Shown in pieces: positions 10,108-20,436 of a stretch of 64,000 bases of DNA (positions are counted from its first letter, which is position 1; each line of letters begins with the position of its first letter). The notes beneath the pieces are model-generated. The model did no database searches. It saw only the letters and a list, made by a program, of their open reading frames with translations, and was not told the DNA's origin. The translations under genes were made by a program, and so were the position numbers. Origin of the DNA: Podocnemis expansa (taxonomy: Eukaryota > Chordata > Testudines > Podocnemididae); NCBI GenBank assembly GCA_007922195.1, contig ML681995.1:16047689-16111688 (forward strand), written 5' to 3'.

Positions 10108-10535
10108 GGGGGGGCTCACACAAGGATGTGGGTGGCATTGAGTATCCCCCCACAGTTTGGAAAGCCCAGGGCGGCAAGACCAGCGATGATGTCCTGCAGC
10201 ACTCCTAGGGTGACAAGGTGTGGCACCAGGACATTGCTGATGGTGTGGTTGACCTGCAGCAGCAGTTCTCAGATGGTGGAGTTTCCAATGCTGAAGAGAT
10301 GGGCAACAGACCTGTGGGACTCGGGAGTGGCCAGCTTCCAGAGAGCAATTGCCATGCTCTTCTCCACAGAGATGGCTGCCCTCATCACCATGTCCCTTTT
10401 GCGCAGGACTGGAGTGAGCTCAGCGATGAAGTGGGTGAGGGTCTCCCTGCTAACCTGGAGGGTCCTCCTCCAGTGCTTGTTTCTCCAGGTTTGCTGGACA
10501 ACCCGCTCCCACTAGTCTGTGCTGGTGCCCAGATG
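10108..10535 (-). pseudogene. Harbinger transposase, N-terminal part only
   Basis: Minus strand reads VSRETLTHFIAELTPVLRKR, then AAISVEKSMAIALWKLATPE, SHRSVAHLFSIGNSTI and LGFPNCGGILNATHI. This is the helix-turn-helix and the first catalytic block of PIF/Harbinger (HARBI1-like) transposase. The expected first catalytic aspartate (in GxxDGTHIPI) is asparagine (GILNATHI). A stop follows NSTI and the DD/E remainder is absent. The gene runs convergent to the Myb-like gene, with under 150 bp between their ends. Confidence 0.8.
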
Positions 10536-10786
10536 TGCTGTGGCACAGAAGGGGGACGGGGAGCTATTGCTACTGTGAGAGCCACTGAGATGATGGTCTG
10601 GGGTGCAGCTCCAGGCTCATCAAGTTTAGGGAAAGTGTGTCCCGCAGGAGGGCAGCACCCTGGAGGCTAGCAGCGAGTCTACCAAGCACTCGAGGACAGT
10701 ATGGGGGCTGCAGAGCATCCATAGCCATTTCTCAGGAGTGACGATGCACAGGGAGGAGAGGTCGGTGCCTGCTTTTACATGATTGG

Positions 10787-10823
10787 CTGGCAACATGGCC
10801 CAGTGAGGTGGCCATGTTGCCAG
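10787..10823. repeat. Perfect hairpin CTGGCAACATGGCC in Harbinger A
   Basis: Arms 10787-10800 and 10810-10823 are exact 14-bp reverse complements around a 9-base loop. The same or a partly degraded structure occurs in the MITEs at 28.5, 41.5, 44.5 and 62.2 kb. Confidence 0.9.
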
Positions 10824-10847
10824 ACCTCCCATGCTGCCCCTCTCCTG

Positions 10848-10890
10848 AAGCGAAATAGCATGTCCACACACAGGGCATGCTATTTCGCTT
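10848..10890. repeat. Perfect hairpin AAGCGAAATAGCATG in Harbinger A
   Basis: Arms 10848-10862 and 10876-10890 are exact 15-bp reverse complements. The loop side contains GCATGTCCACACA, which resembles the terminal GGCTATGTCCACACA. Counterparts exist in every large Harbinger-type copy of the window. Confidence 0.9.
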
Positions 10891-11240
10891 TGAGGGCTTT
10901 CCCTATTTTGAATTAGCATTCTCTTAATTAAAATTAAGCTATTTCAAAATAAGGATTTTATTTTGAAATAACTCATTTTGAAATTACTTATTTTGAAATA
11001 ACATTTAACGTGTGAACACAGCTATTTTGTATATGTGCAATGGATTGTGCTTTCCTAAGTGGAGTACTTTGCTCTTGTCTTTATTGAATTTCATTCTGTT
11101 TACCTCCAACCATTTCACCAGTTTGTCCGAATCATTTTGAAATGGGATTCTAGCCTCGAAAGCACTTGCAACCCCTCCCAGCTTGGTATCATTGGCAAAC
11201 ATTATAAGCGTACTCTCTATGCCATCATCTAAATCACTAA

Positions 11241-11976
11241 GGGTATGGCTACACACACTTCTTATTTCGAAACAACAGAGGTTGTTTCGAAATAAGAAGT
11301 GCCATGGCCGCACGACGCACGGCCATTTCGAAACAAGCAAGCAGCTTGTTTTGAAATGGCCGTGTTCCTCCCGAAACAACTTAAACCTCGTTTCCTGTCG
11401 AAACAGAGTTGTTTCGAAACGGAGGTTTCGAAACAGCCCTGTTCGGACATGTTGTTTCGGAACAAAGTGTTCCGAGACAACATGTGCCCCTCCTCCGAGG
11501 GTGCTAAGAACCCTGGGAGGANNNNNNNNNNNNNNNNNNNNNNNNNNNNNNNNNNNNNNNNNNNNNNNNNNNNNNNNNNNNNNNNNNNNNNNNNNNNNNN
11601 NNNNNNNNNNNNNNNNNNNNNNNNNNNNNNNNNNNNNNNNNNNNNNNNNNNNNNNNNNNNNNNNNNNNNNNNNNNNNNNNNNNNNNNNNNNNNNNNNNNN
11701 NNNNNNNNNNNNNNNNNNNNNNNNNNNNNNNNNNNNNNNNNNNNNNNNNNNNNNNNNNNNNNNNNNNNNNNNNNNNNNNNNNNNNNNNNNNNNNNNNNNN
11801 NNNNNNNNNNNNNNNNNNNNNNNNNNNNNNNNNNNNNNNNNNNNNNNNNNNNNNNNNNNNNNNNNNNNNNNNNNNNNNNNNNNNNNNNNNNNNNNNNNNN
11901 NNNNNNNNNNNNNNNNNNNNNAGCTTGTTTCGAAACCTCTTGTTTCGAAACAAGCCCTCCCCGTGTGAACATAGCC
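11241..11976. mobile_element. Harbinger-type MITE with assembly gap, in CR1
   Basis: Ends GGGTATGGCTACACAC and (reverse-complemented) GGCTATGTTCACACGG; flanked by TAA at 11238-11240 and 11977-11979. Subterminal TTTCGAAACAA/TTGTTTCGAAA stretches are self-complementary. Positions 11522-11921 are unknown bases, so the core is not seen. Long frames spanning the gap are not real. Confidence 0.85.
11522..11921. other. Assembly gap (400 N)
   Basis: Exactly 400 unknown bases, lying in the expected GC-rich core of a MITE. The round number suggests a filler length, so the true size is unknown. Confidence 0.97.
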
Positions 11977-13104
11977 TAAGAAAAATATTGAACAGAACTG
12001 AATCCAGAAATGATCTTTGTGATACCCCACTCATTATGTGTTTCCAGCATGACTATGAACCATTGATAACTACTGTCTGGGAGCAGTTATCCAACCAATT
12101 TTTTTTTTACCCATCTTATACCAGCTCCAGCCAAGATCTACTTCCCAAGTTTGTTAATGAGAAGATGATTTAAGACAGTAGTATCAAAAGCCTTACTAAA
12201 GTCTAATTATACCATAGCTACCACTTCCCCTTTATCCACAAGGCTTGTTACCCCATCATATAAAGCTATCAGATTGGTTTAACATTATTTGTTCTTGAAA
12301 AATCCATGCTGCCTATCACTTAGCACCTTATTTTCTTCTAGACGCTTGCTAATGGATTCCTTAATTATTTGCTCCATTACTTTTCCTGGTACAAATGTTA
12401 AGCTGTCTGCTCTATAATTCTCTGGTTATCCAGTCCTCTGGGACCTCTCCAGTCCTCCATGATCTTTCCACGATAATAGCCAATGGCTCAGATAGCACCT
12501 TAGCCATCTCCTTGAGTATTCTAGTGTGCATATCATCAGGCCCTGGTGACTTGAAGACATCTCACTTGTCTAGGTAATTTTTAACTTGTCCTTTCCCTAT
12601 TTTAGCTTCTGACCTTATCTCATTTTTACTGCCTTTTCCTACATCAGGCATCCAGTCATCACCAACCTTCTTGGTGAATACCGAAATGAAAGCAAATCAT
12701 TTAGTTCCTCTGCCATTTCCAGTCATTGTTTTTCTCTCACTGTTGAGTAATGGACAAAGGTTGCTCTTGGTCTGTCTCTTACAACTAATGTACTTTAAAA
12801 ATGGGTGGTTTTTTTGTTACCCTTTATGCCTTCAGGTAGTTGATCTCAGTTTGTGCCTTAGTCTCTCTGATTTTTCTGCTACATAACTGTGTTATTTGTT
12901 TACAGTCATCCCCTGTGATTTGTCCAAGTTTCCACTTTTTGCAGGACTCTTTCTTCATTTTTAGAAGATTGAAAATCACCTGGTTAAGCCAGGGTATTCT
13001 CGTGTCATACTTCCTTTCCTTCCTGCACATAGGAATAGTTTGTTCTTATGCCCTTTAATATTATTTCTTTGAAAAGAGAGATTTTAGTCATAGTTGTTCT
13101 ACAG

Positions 13105-13291
13105 CAGGGGTCTCAAACTCAGAGCACCACAAGAGGATCAGTACAGGGCCACATGAGGACTAGTACCTTAGCCCAAGGGCCACACCACTGAACCCTTTTC
13201 ATACAACAATATTGCAAATATTGGTAACAATACTGTCATTGCAGGTCACAGGAAATAGCTTTGGGGGGGGGTCGCATATTTGAAACCCCTA
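13105..13291. mobile_element. Short non-autonomous hAT element
   Basis: 187 bp with ends CAGGGGTCTCAAACTC and (reverse-complemented) TAGGGGTTTCAAATA, flanked by the exact 8-bp duplication TTCTACAG (13097-13104, 13292-13299). No coding capacity. Confidence 0.9.
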
Positions 13292-13924
13292 TTCTACAGT
13301 CTGTCATATAAGCACTGTGTTCATTCTTTTTCCCCCCTATTTTTTCTTTTAATTAACACATTAGGTAGAAAAAAAATGCTTTGCTTCTGTAAAGGAAAAC
13401 ATAACAAAGTAGCTGTAAAAGGAATGAAGAAGAGAAGCAGATGAGGTATATTACTATGGGATAAATAGTAAAGGTTGCTTGATTGTCTTAAATGTGCATT
13501 TTCATTCTTTCAAATATATTTGAATTTATTGGCCATTTAACATTAAAGTGAAATTCTCCTCTGTAAGTTCTTTGACATGCAGTTTTTGCACTGTGGGGCT
13601 AGGGCTTTAAGAATTATCACTGGCTCCTAATCAAATTTACTTGGGGGAAAATTTTTGAGGGAACAATGGTTGTTTGGAGGTCTAACTCCCATTGATTTTT
13701 CAGGTGGAAAGGGCTACTTTTTAGATCTGTATGCAATCTGCAAAATTCCACCCTCAATGACAAACGTTGCAACGGTGTAGCTGAGTTCCTCATTTGTCTT
13801 GCTGATGATGGTACATGACAGGCATGACCAAACTGTGGCTCATGAGCCTCATACAGCTCTTCAAAGAAAAAGTGCGGCTTGTGGGCAGGGAGCTGCTTCA
13901 GGCTAGGAGAGTTAAAATCTCTGG

Positions 13925-14245
13925 TCTGTCAGGTAGCTCTGCAGCTGGCAGCTCAGAGGAGAGGAGGAGTGAGCCGGCAGCCAAGGGCTCAGAGGAGGGG
14001 TCAGGGCTGGGGAGGAGGGAGCAGGGAGTAGCAGGCAGCAGTTCAAACGAGGAGTGGGGAGGAGGCAGCTGACAGCTGGGGGGTCAGGGAGCAGAGAGCA
14101 GCAGCCAGTAGCTCAGAAGCAGTGAGGGAGGAGGGAGTAGCACCCCGGCTCAGAGAAACAATGTGGGGGGGGGGGTCTAAGGACAGAAAGGCACTTTAGG
14201 GAATGGAGGCAATGAGGGAGGTGACTGAGGGGATCAGGGAGGAGA
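13925..14245 (+). repeat. Purine-rich degenerate tandem repeat
   Basis: Repeated variants of GCAGC(C)AGTAGCTCAGA and GGAGGAGGGAGCAG with strong purine bias on the plus strand. It sits inside the hAT element. The open frame at 13815-14072 is a by-product of the repeat. Confidence 0.6.
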
Positions 14246-14639
14246 CAAGCTGTAAAGGACTTAAAGACTAACACATTATTGTTAGTTATTTTCTATTTAA
14301 ATAGATTTCAGTGTGGATTTTATTTTGCTTTGCTTTATTTATTTTTGTGTACTTTGTATTTTTTTAATTTTCTTTTGGTCTTGTTGGTTTGGTGGGTTTA
14401 TCTGTTTGTTTTGTATTTACCTTATACCACATGCCATGGCAGCCTCAGTCCTGTCTATAGCACTTTACAAACTTACAGACAACCTCATGCACTCCCTTTA
14501 CAAGTATGGTAGTCAGGAAAACAGGTTAAAAAGTCTTCCATTGTAGCAGAGGGAGAAGGAATAAGGCAATGAAGAATTGTACTCCTTCTTGCCAACTCTA
14601 CAGAAACCTGTAGATCGAGCTTGGTACAGTTGAACAAGC

Positions 14640-14797
14640 AGTTTTGTGCAACTTTTAAAGACTAACTCAGTTATTTATCACATTTCTCCCATGAAAGCTC
14701 ATTCAATAAATAAATGTGTTAGTTTTTAAAAGTGCTACAGGATTCCTTGTTTGTTTTGTTGAACTAGACTAACATGGCTACCTCTTTGGAGCTCCGG
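14640..14797 (+). mobile_element. Penelope tail, inverted pair, nested in hAT
   Basis: Left arm (about 14645-14684, minus orientation, ACTTTTAAAGACTAAC) and right arm (about 14702-14742, plus orientation, GTTAGTTTTTAAAAGTGC) are inverted copies of the Penelope 3' tail around CTCCCATGAAAGCTC, the stem II/GAAA remnant. The right copy continues to the terminal ACTAGACTAACATGGCTACC. Confidence 0.7.
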
Positions 14798-16003
14798 AGA
14801 GTTCAGGCTTTTCAGAGACCCTGAGGAATTGGGACTAGGGATGAGCTGTTTTTCATAGCATCCCCCCCTTCAGAATTATTTTATGCAGACTCCAATTCTA
14901 CAAAAACAAGCCTGTTTTGAATAACAAGTGTTGGGTCATGTATTGAATAGGAAAGTGTTTCCCAGAACAGTTGAATTGTCATGGGACACAAGAGCAATGT
15001 TCCTTCTAAGCTGATGAGGCAGCTGAGCAAGTAATGGATGCACTTGGGGAGCTGATGAGCAGGGGCCCAGCACCGGGTCAGGGAACTGGGCGGGAACTTG
15101 CTCAGCTGTATCCAAAAGTTGCTAAACTTCATCATCAACTTGGAGGGAAGGGCAGCATGGCGGGAGACAGCAGGAGAAGTGAGCAATGGTTGGGGACAGC
15201 AGAGAAGCAGTGGCATGGTAAGAGATGGCAGGGTTGTGGCAATGGGGTGGGAAGCAAGGCAAGGGCAGGGAAGCTGCAGCATGTTTAGATTTTCTCATAG
15301 GCCCTAATGCAGCTTCCTTCTTTGTTAAAGTTGTGTTTTACAAGCCCTAAACATGATATGGAATACTAAGAAACAAAAATACAAGGAAGAAAAGTTTAAA
15401 ACTGAATGTAGATTACTTTCAATTTTTAGCAGAACTTATGGCTGTGAAGCAATGTATTCCACAACGAAATTTGTTAAATCAAAACATTGTGCAATGCTTA
15501 GAGATCAGCACCAGTGAGGGCTTTTACATACTTCATTGCTGAGTTACTGCCCTGATTTAAAAAAGAAAAAAACAAACAAACTTGGCACTAGCCTGCAGTG
15601 TTCTACATCCAGCAACAGCTTTTTACTGTAAAGTCCTAGTTTTCATGGTAACCTTAAGTAATTATTAGAATCTGACATTAGTAGGATCAATATTTGACCT
15701 GATTTTAAGAGAAAATTAAAGTGTGTGATAAATTTTAACCTTAGTAATTTTGGAATAGGTAAAAGTATGTTGTTATATGCCTCAGTGGGGCTCTCGAAGG
15801 TTTAATAATCAACTTGTGCGGCTCTTGAGTTCTGTAAGTTTGGCCATCCCTGGTATATGAGAATACACAACTTTATCTTCAAACCCCATGTTCCATTTAC
15901 AGAACTGGCTTTGGGGAAGGGGCAAATCCATCTTTTTACCTGTACACTGAGCAAATTTGTTCAAGAAGTCACTGATGACCAATAAACCAGACACTGCATG
16001 TAT

Positions 16004-16105
16004 TGTAAAACAAACAAGGAGTTCCGTGGCACTTAAAGACTGACAAATGTATTTAGTGCATGAGCTTTCGTGGGAGCAAATCCCACTTTTTCAGACATCT
16101 TTTCT
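16004..16105 (-). mobile_element. Penelope 3' tail with hammerhead-like core
   Basis: On the minus strand CTGAAAA, a GTGGG/CCCAC stem and GAAAGCTCATGC are followed by the tail (GTCTTTAAGTGCCACGGAAC). The core box is one change from CUGANGA. No coding part is attached. Confidence 0.7.
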
Positions 16106-17309
16106 TCTGAGCAATACTGCCCTTTAATGCTGTATATTAATAAATATTGGCATGAGTCAGTATTAATGCTGGATTTTCTTTCTGAAGTCACTCCTTACTA
16201 GTTATCTCATCTCCAGCAATATTTTTTCAAGACTAGTAATATGGTCACTTGACAACTTAAGGCAAAAATTTTACCCACATTTAAAAAAATAAATAAATCA
16301 AAAAATTAACGATCTTTGCCAGATCAAGTCAACAGTAGTTATTCAGCTAAAAACATCACTTGCCTTTCAAATATTATTTCGTACTCCAGATACTTGGATG
16401 AAAAATCCTGGTCTTCGCTTCTCAATTTTTAGTTTGCATCTCCATGAGTTTGCAGTTTTTTGAGATAGAAAATCTATATTTCCATATCAGTTCTATGACA
16501 TTTTTTTCCTTCTAGCTTGCTCTTAGATGCTTCTTCTCAATTTTGTTTTGTTACTGTGTTATTTAGTTAATCCATAACATTAAGCCCATTTAAACATGCT
16601 ATGACCTCATTTGTTCAATATTAATGCTGAATATCCAGCTGAAATGTCTAGCCAGCATTCTTGTACAAGAGCATTATCAAGTAAAAGAAATAATTTGTAG
16701 AGCTTCATTATTTTAAGCTCAAAAATAATTATATTTAACATCTTGCTCATGGAACAAATTTGCTTTCTTATGCTGGTGCAATTCCCACAGCCTTCAATAA
16801 GAATAACATTGTTATCACTGAGGACAGAATTGCGGCCAGGGTATGAAATCAGTACTATTATATACAGTTGAATGTTTGAACTGGAATCTACACTTGTAAA
16901 ATTTTAAGTAGCAGAGGTCAGTCTGCACACTGCATAAATCAACAAAAACATGTTGTAAGGGTTGGAGTTGCCAAACCAGAAGCAAAGTTATATGGACCAC
17001 TTATGGTTCAAATCCACTGCAGAATTAATGAAGATGTACCGCTGGCGCTCAAAAATGGCTTATTTCATTATTTTCATAGATAGATGACTCTCAAAGGCCA
17101 TGGAAATCTGATTACTTAGTTGGATAACTGTTACTCAAGCACATTGTGTAAACAATACATGGGGCTAGTTTCTAGAGTCACTGTCTCCTACAACTCCCTT
17201 TGCAAATACTTTTTGAACAGCAAGGCTTGGAAACAAACTGTAGTTCTATGAAAATTAAGCAGTGCTGGTTGAAAATTTTCCAACAAAATACAAATTTTCA
17301 TGCACTGTC
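16106..17309. other. No gene or repeat recognised
   Basis: AT-rich sequence with stops in all frames; nothing on either strand matched a family I know. Confidence 0.6.
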
Positions 17310-17779
17310 TATGCTATGTCCACACACAATGACTTAAATTGATTCAAGTTGAATTGATTTAATGGAATCGATATAAAAATTGTTAACTCGATTTAAGCTA
17401 AATCGATTTAAACATATCCACACCAAAAACCTGAAATCGAACTACCCTGTCTGGAGACAGGAAATGCTAGTTCAAGTCAGGTGAGGAGCACAATGGGAGA
17501 TGTGGCAACATGGCCTCCTCACAGGGCCATGCCCTGGACCAATCCCATAAAAGCAGGACCAGACCTCACCTCCCTGGCCCTGCTGGCTGACAGGAGACTA
17601 TGAGACACAGAGGTATGGCCATTCCCTGGCTTCCCCGCTATCACCATGCAGTAGCTAGACCCTCTGCTAGCCTGCCGGATGCCCTCCTGCAATGGGACAC
17701 TCTGTTCCCAGCCCCTGATGGTTCCCCAGGCTGAGCCCCAGTCCATTGTATTGCTGGACCTCAGAGTGGCCCTAGTTCC

Positions 17780-18227
17780 CCTCTCCCCCATCACATCTGG
17801 GCACAGGCGACCACCACAGACTGATGGGAGCAGGTTGTCCTGGGAACCTGCGGTGACGAGCGGTGGCAGAGGAACTGCCAGATGAGCAGAGGGACCATCA
17901 CCCACCTGGTTGCCAAGCTCATCCTGGTCCGGCGACAAAGGGACACTGTGATGACAGCAGTCATCTCTGTCGAGAAAAGAGTGGCCACTGCTTTCTGGAA
18001 GATGGCCACTCCTGAGTCATACAGGTCTGTGGTACACCTCTTCAGCGTCGGGAGGTCCACTGTCAGTGAAGTGCTGCTACAGGTTGCCTGCACCATCGAC
18101 ACAGTCCTGCTGCCACACCTCGTTACCCAAGGCGAGCACCATCACCGGCCTCACCACCCTAGGGTTTCCCAATTGTGCTGGGATACTGGATGCCACCCAC
18201 ATCCCCATGCAAGTCCCGGGGCACTTC
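17780..18227 (+). pseudogene. Harbinger transposase, N-terminal half
   Basis: Reads ERWWQRNCQMSRGTITHLVAK-like sequence, then VISVEKRVATAFWKMATPE, SYRSVVHLFSVGRSTVSEVL and, in a second frame, LGFPNCAGILDATHIPM with the first catalytic aspartate kept. This is a HARBI1-like DDE transposase, which cuts the element ends and integrates them at 3-bp targets. One frameshift lies between HLVT and the FPNC block. The frame ends at HFSY where the nested MITE begins; the second half resumes at about 19692. Confidence 0.85.
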
Positions 18228-18338
18228 AGCTATGTTCACACACAACGTGCTTGGTTTGAAACAAGACATTTCGAAACAAGCTGTTTCAAAATAATGTGTT
18301 ACTTCAAAACACCTTATTTTGAAAGACAAAAAAGTGTC

Positions 18339-19131
18339 TGTAATAACCCTTGGGGAGGAAGGGGTTAACACTCTGGTCAGTGAGTCCCAGGACAGCCAAT
18401 AGGAACGAAGCACAGGTTTTTGAATGGTAACAGCAGCCTGGCCTGGGCCTGTTTGGATGCAGCAGAGCTCCTGGAAGGATCAGGAGGAGGCCAGAGGGGC
18501 CTGAGGAAGAATCCAGCAACATCCTTACCAGAGATAAGTTAAGTTTGGTACTGACCAGGCGTGGGTAGAACAGGGAATGTTTATTTAGACGCGGTCAGGG
18601 CATTTTCTTTGTTTTTGGCTTGTTTTTTGGATTTCTCTGTGCTAACCACATGTAACCCAAACCCCCACCCCACTACCCTGTAACTACCTAAGTTAATTCC
18701 CAGAGAAGCAACTCTCTGTGTTTATCATCTGTTCTTTTTGATTAAAGAGTTTACCTTTTAAGCAAGTTCTGGTTCTGTGTCCTGAGAGGCAAGAGGTTTG
18801 TGTGCCCGTGCCTTAGACTGCACAGGCAGCTACTAGAGGGAACCCTGTTCCAGTTCCAGCTCATATTGCAGCTGGAGTTCAGTCACTTTCCTGAAGGAGG
18901 AATAAAGAGGATTGCAAGTACCTCACAGGGAGGAATTCCCAAGTGCGCCTTCCTGGGTCACAAGAGGTTTTTTTTTGCATTTGGGTGGTGGCAGCGATAT
19001 CACTCCAAGGCCAGGAATTGGAGGCCTTGGAGACTTTTAAGAGCAGGCTTTAAGGCCAGTGGCTTTTCTGGCCTGTTGCAGGCCCCCACCTTCTGCACTC
19101 AGAGTGCCAGAGTGGGGAAAAAGCCTTGACA
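18339..19131. mobile_element. Solo long terminal repeat, 793 bp
   Basis: Starts TGTAATAACC and ends CCTTGACA, so it has TG...CA termini with a short inverted TGT/ACA. The 5-bp GTGTC occurs directly outside both ends (18334-18338, 19132-19136). It holds ATTAAAGAG and AATAAAGAG stretches that may be polyadenylation signals, and a CATTTGGGTGGTGGCAGCG segment. No internal coding region or second LTR is present, so it is the product of LTR-LTR recombination. Superfamily (endogenous retrovirus or Gypsy) is not decided. Confidence 0.85.
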
Positions 19132-19194
19132 GTGTCTTCGAAATAAGGGAAATGAAATAGCATGTCCACAGTGTAGACATGGTATTTCGCTTCG

Positions 19195-19572
19195 GGGGGG
19201 GGGGCTGCAGACCCCCGCGGGGTGAGAGGAGCCAGTGGTTCACCCCACAGGGGTCTGCAGAGGGCTGAAGACCCTGGCGGGGTGAGTGCAGCCCGGAGCC
19301 GCAGCCTGCCGGGGTCTTCAGGGGACTGCAGACCCTGGTGGGGTGAAGCGGAGCCGGGCCCCTCACCCTGCCGGGGTCTGCAGTCCCCGGCGGGGTGAGC
19401 ATGCCTGCCACCTCTGCTTCACCCCACGGGGGTCTGCAGTCCCCTGCAGAGCCTGGCAGGGTGAAGCACCCGGCTCCGCTTCACCCCGTGGAGGTCTACA
19501 GGCCACTGCAGGCCCCTGCAGGGTGAGCCTGCCTGCCGGCTGCAGCTCACCCAGCGGGGGGTCTGCAGTCCC
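19195..19572. repeat. GC-rich minisatellite of palindromic units
   Basis: About six units of roughly 56-68 bp. Each has GGGGTCTGCAG facing a CTGCAGACCC- or GGCGGGGTGAG-type partner, so a unit can fold on itself. It forms the GC core of the MITE at 18228-19688. Frames over it are artefacts. Confidence 0.75.
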
Positions 19573-19691
19573 CCTCTGCCAGCCAGGGGACACCCCTCAG
19601 CACCCTGAGGTTTCCCTGGCCAGGGTGCTGAGGGGGTGGCCCTTCCCAGGCTGTTGTTTCAAAATAAGAAGCCTGTGTGACCACAGCCTTC

Positions 19692-20174
19692 ATGGCCAAG
19701 TATTGAAACTGGAATCGATACCACTCAGTCATGCTGCAGGCCCTTGTGGCCCAGCAGGGCATCTTTGAAAACTGTTATGTAGGATAGCCCGGGAGGGTGC
19801 ATGATGCCAGGGTCCTCCTTAACTCTGCCCTGTACCAGAGCATGGAGGCAGGCACCTTCTTCCCTCCTCCATATCATCACCATCGGGGACGTTGAGGTGC
19901 CTGTCCTCATTATCACTGATGAAGCCTACCCCCGCCCCCTTGGCTCATGTGCCCATACACAAGACCCCTTGATGCTGGCTGCCAGCTTTTCAATTGCCAT
20001 GTGAGCTGCTACCACCAGGTGGTCAAGCAGGCATTTGGCCAGCTGAAAGCCCGCTGGAGGTGCCTCCTTACACACCTCTACCTTGTGGAGGAGACCACCA
20101 CAGAGGTCATCAGTGCCTGTGTGGCCCTGCATAATCTCTGTGAACTCTGGGTGGAGACAGTAGCTGCCATCTAG
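19692..20174 (+). pseudogene. Harbinger transposase, C-terminal half, catalytic E lost
   Basis: Continues the transposase: YHSVMLQALVAQQGIFENCY, a stop, PGRVHDARVLLNSALYQ, then VPVLIITDEAYPRP with the second catalytic aspartate region, and after frameshifts VVKQAFGQLKARWRCLLTHL and VISACVALHNLCE. The family has VECAFGRLKARWR here, where E is the third catalytic residue; this copy has K (codon near 20025). The stop after VETVAAI at 20172 is at the usual family end. Confidence 0.85.
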
Positions 20175-20436
20175 GAGGCTGAGCCACAGCTCATCAGTGG
20201 CCAGTACCAGCAACCTGCACCTGTGGCCCCAAGAGAGTGAGCACCACCGAGGGCGACCACTGTTTGCAAGGCACTGACAAACCTTTTCAGCTGCAAGGAA
20301 CTATGAAGGCCAGGCCGGCCCCACCACACCCCAACTCCCCATTGTGCCACAGCCAGCCCCCGCCCACCTGAGTACACCCTGAAACACATCCAGTAAAAGC
20401 ACTTATTTGAATTGATTGCAGTGTAACAATTTTTAT

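Larger units (their letters stand above)
7228..11024. mobile_element. PIF/Harbinger element A, two-gene, internally damaged
   Basis: DNA transposon inserted in a CR1 with the 3-bp duplication ATT (7225-7227 and 11025-11027). Ends are inverted: GGCTGTGTCCACACC at the left, and AGCTGTGTTCACACG when the right end is reverse-complemented. It contains a Myb/SANT-like gene on the plus strand and the N-terminal part of a DDE transposase on the minus strand, facing each other with their 3' ends. The transposase C-terminal half is missing, so it could not move itself. The region 7896-8460 is very GC-rich and made of repeated and inverted blocks. Confidence 0.85.
7085..13080 (-). mobile_element. CR1 LINE, one copy split into three pieces
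   Basis: Pieces 7085-7227, 11028-11240 and 11980-13080 join in order as one minus-strand CR1 ORF2. The first junction reads GTCATTGCCCATT then TTGTATATGTGCAA, the second ATCTAAATCACTAA then GAAAAATATTGAACAG, both continuous in CR1. The interruptions are the Harbinger element 7228-11024 and the MITE 11241-11976, each with its 3-bp duplication. The right part still codes a fragment of the linker/RT (MCRKERKYDTRIPWLNQV, 12824-13030). The copy is old and full of stops. Confidence 0.85.
13819..15852. mobile_element. hAT element, 2 kb, non-coding interior
   Basis: Ends CAGGCATGACCAAACTG and (reverse-complemented) CAGGGATGGCCAAACTT. Flanks GTACATGA (13811-13818) and GTATATGA (15853-15860) match at 7 of 8. 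The interior has a purine-rich minisatellite-like tract (about 13925-14240, variants of CAGCTCAGAGGAGAGGAGG), a T-rich stretch near 14290-14420 and a nested Penelope tail pair. No transposase frame was recognised, so it is non-autonomous. Confidence 0.8.
18228..19688. mobile_element. Harbinger-type MITE inserted in transposase gene
   Basis: Ends AGCTATGTTCACACA and (reverse-complemented) GGCTGTGGTCACACA, with TTC on both sides (18225-18227, 19689-19691). Transposase codons on the two sides resume in the expected order, which shows the insertion point. The interior holds a solo LTR, the GAAATAGCATGTCC hairpin (19154-19188) and a GC-rich palindromic minisatellite. Confidence 0.85.

Noticed and set aside
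11005..12034. Long open frames on both strands spanning the unknown bases
   Set aside because: They are held open by 400 N; the flanking residues read through MITE termini and CR1.
19195..19572. Regularly spaced repeats resembling a CRISPR array
   Set aside because: Units are degenerate and palindromic throughout, without unique spacers or cas genes, in a eukaryotic genome.
19286..19768. 160-aa frame with repeating RGLQ/PRGG blocks
   Set aside because: Reads through a minisatellite and the end of a MITE into the transposase gene in the wrong frame.
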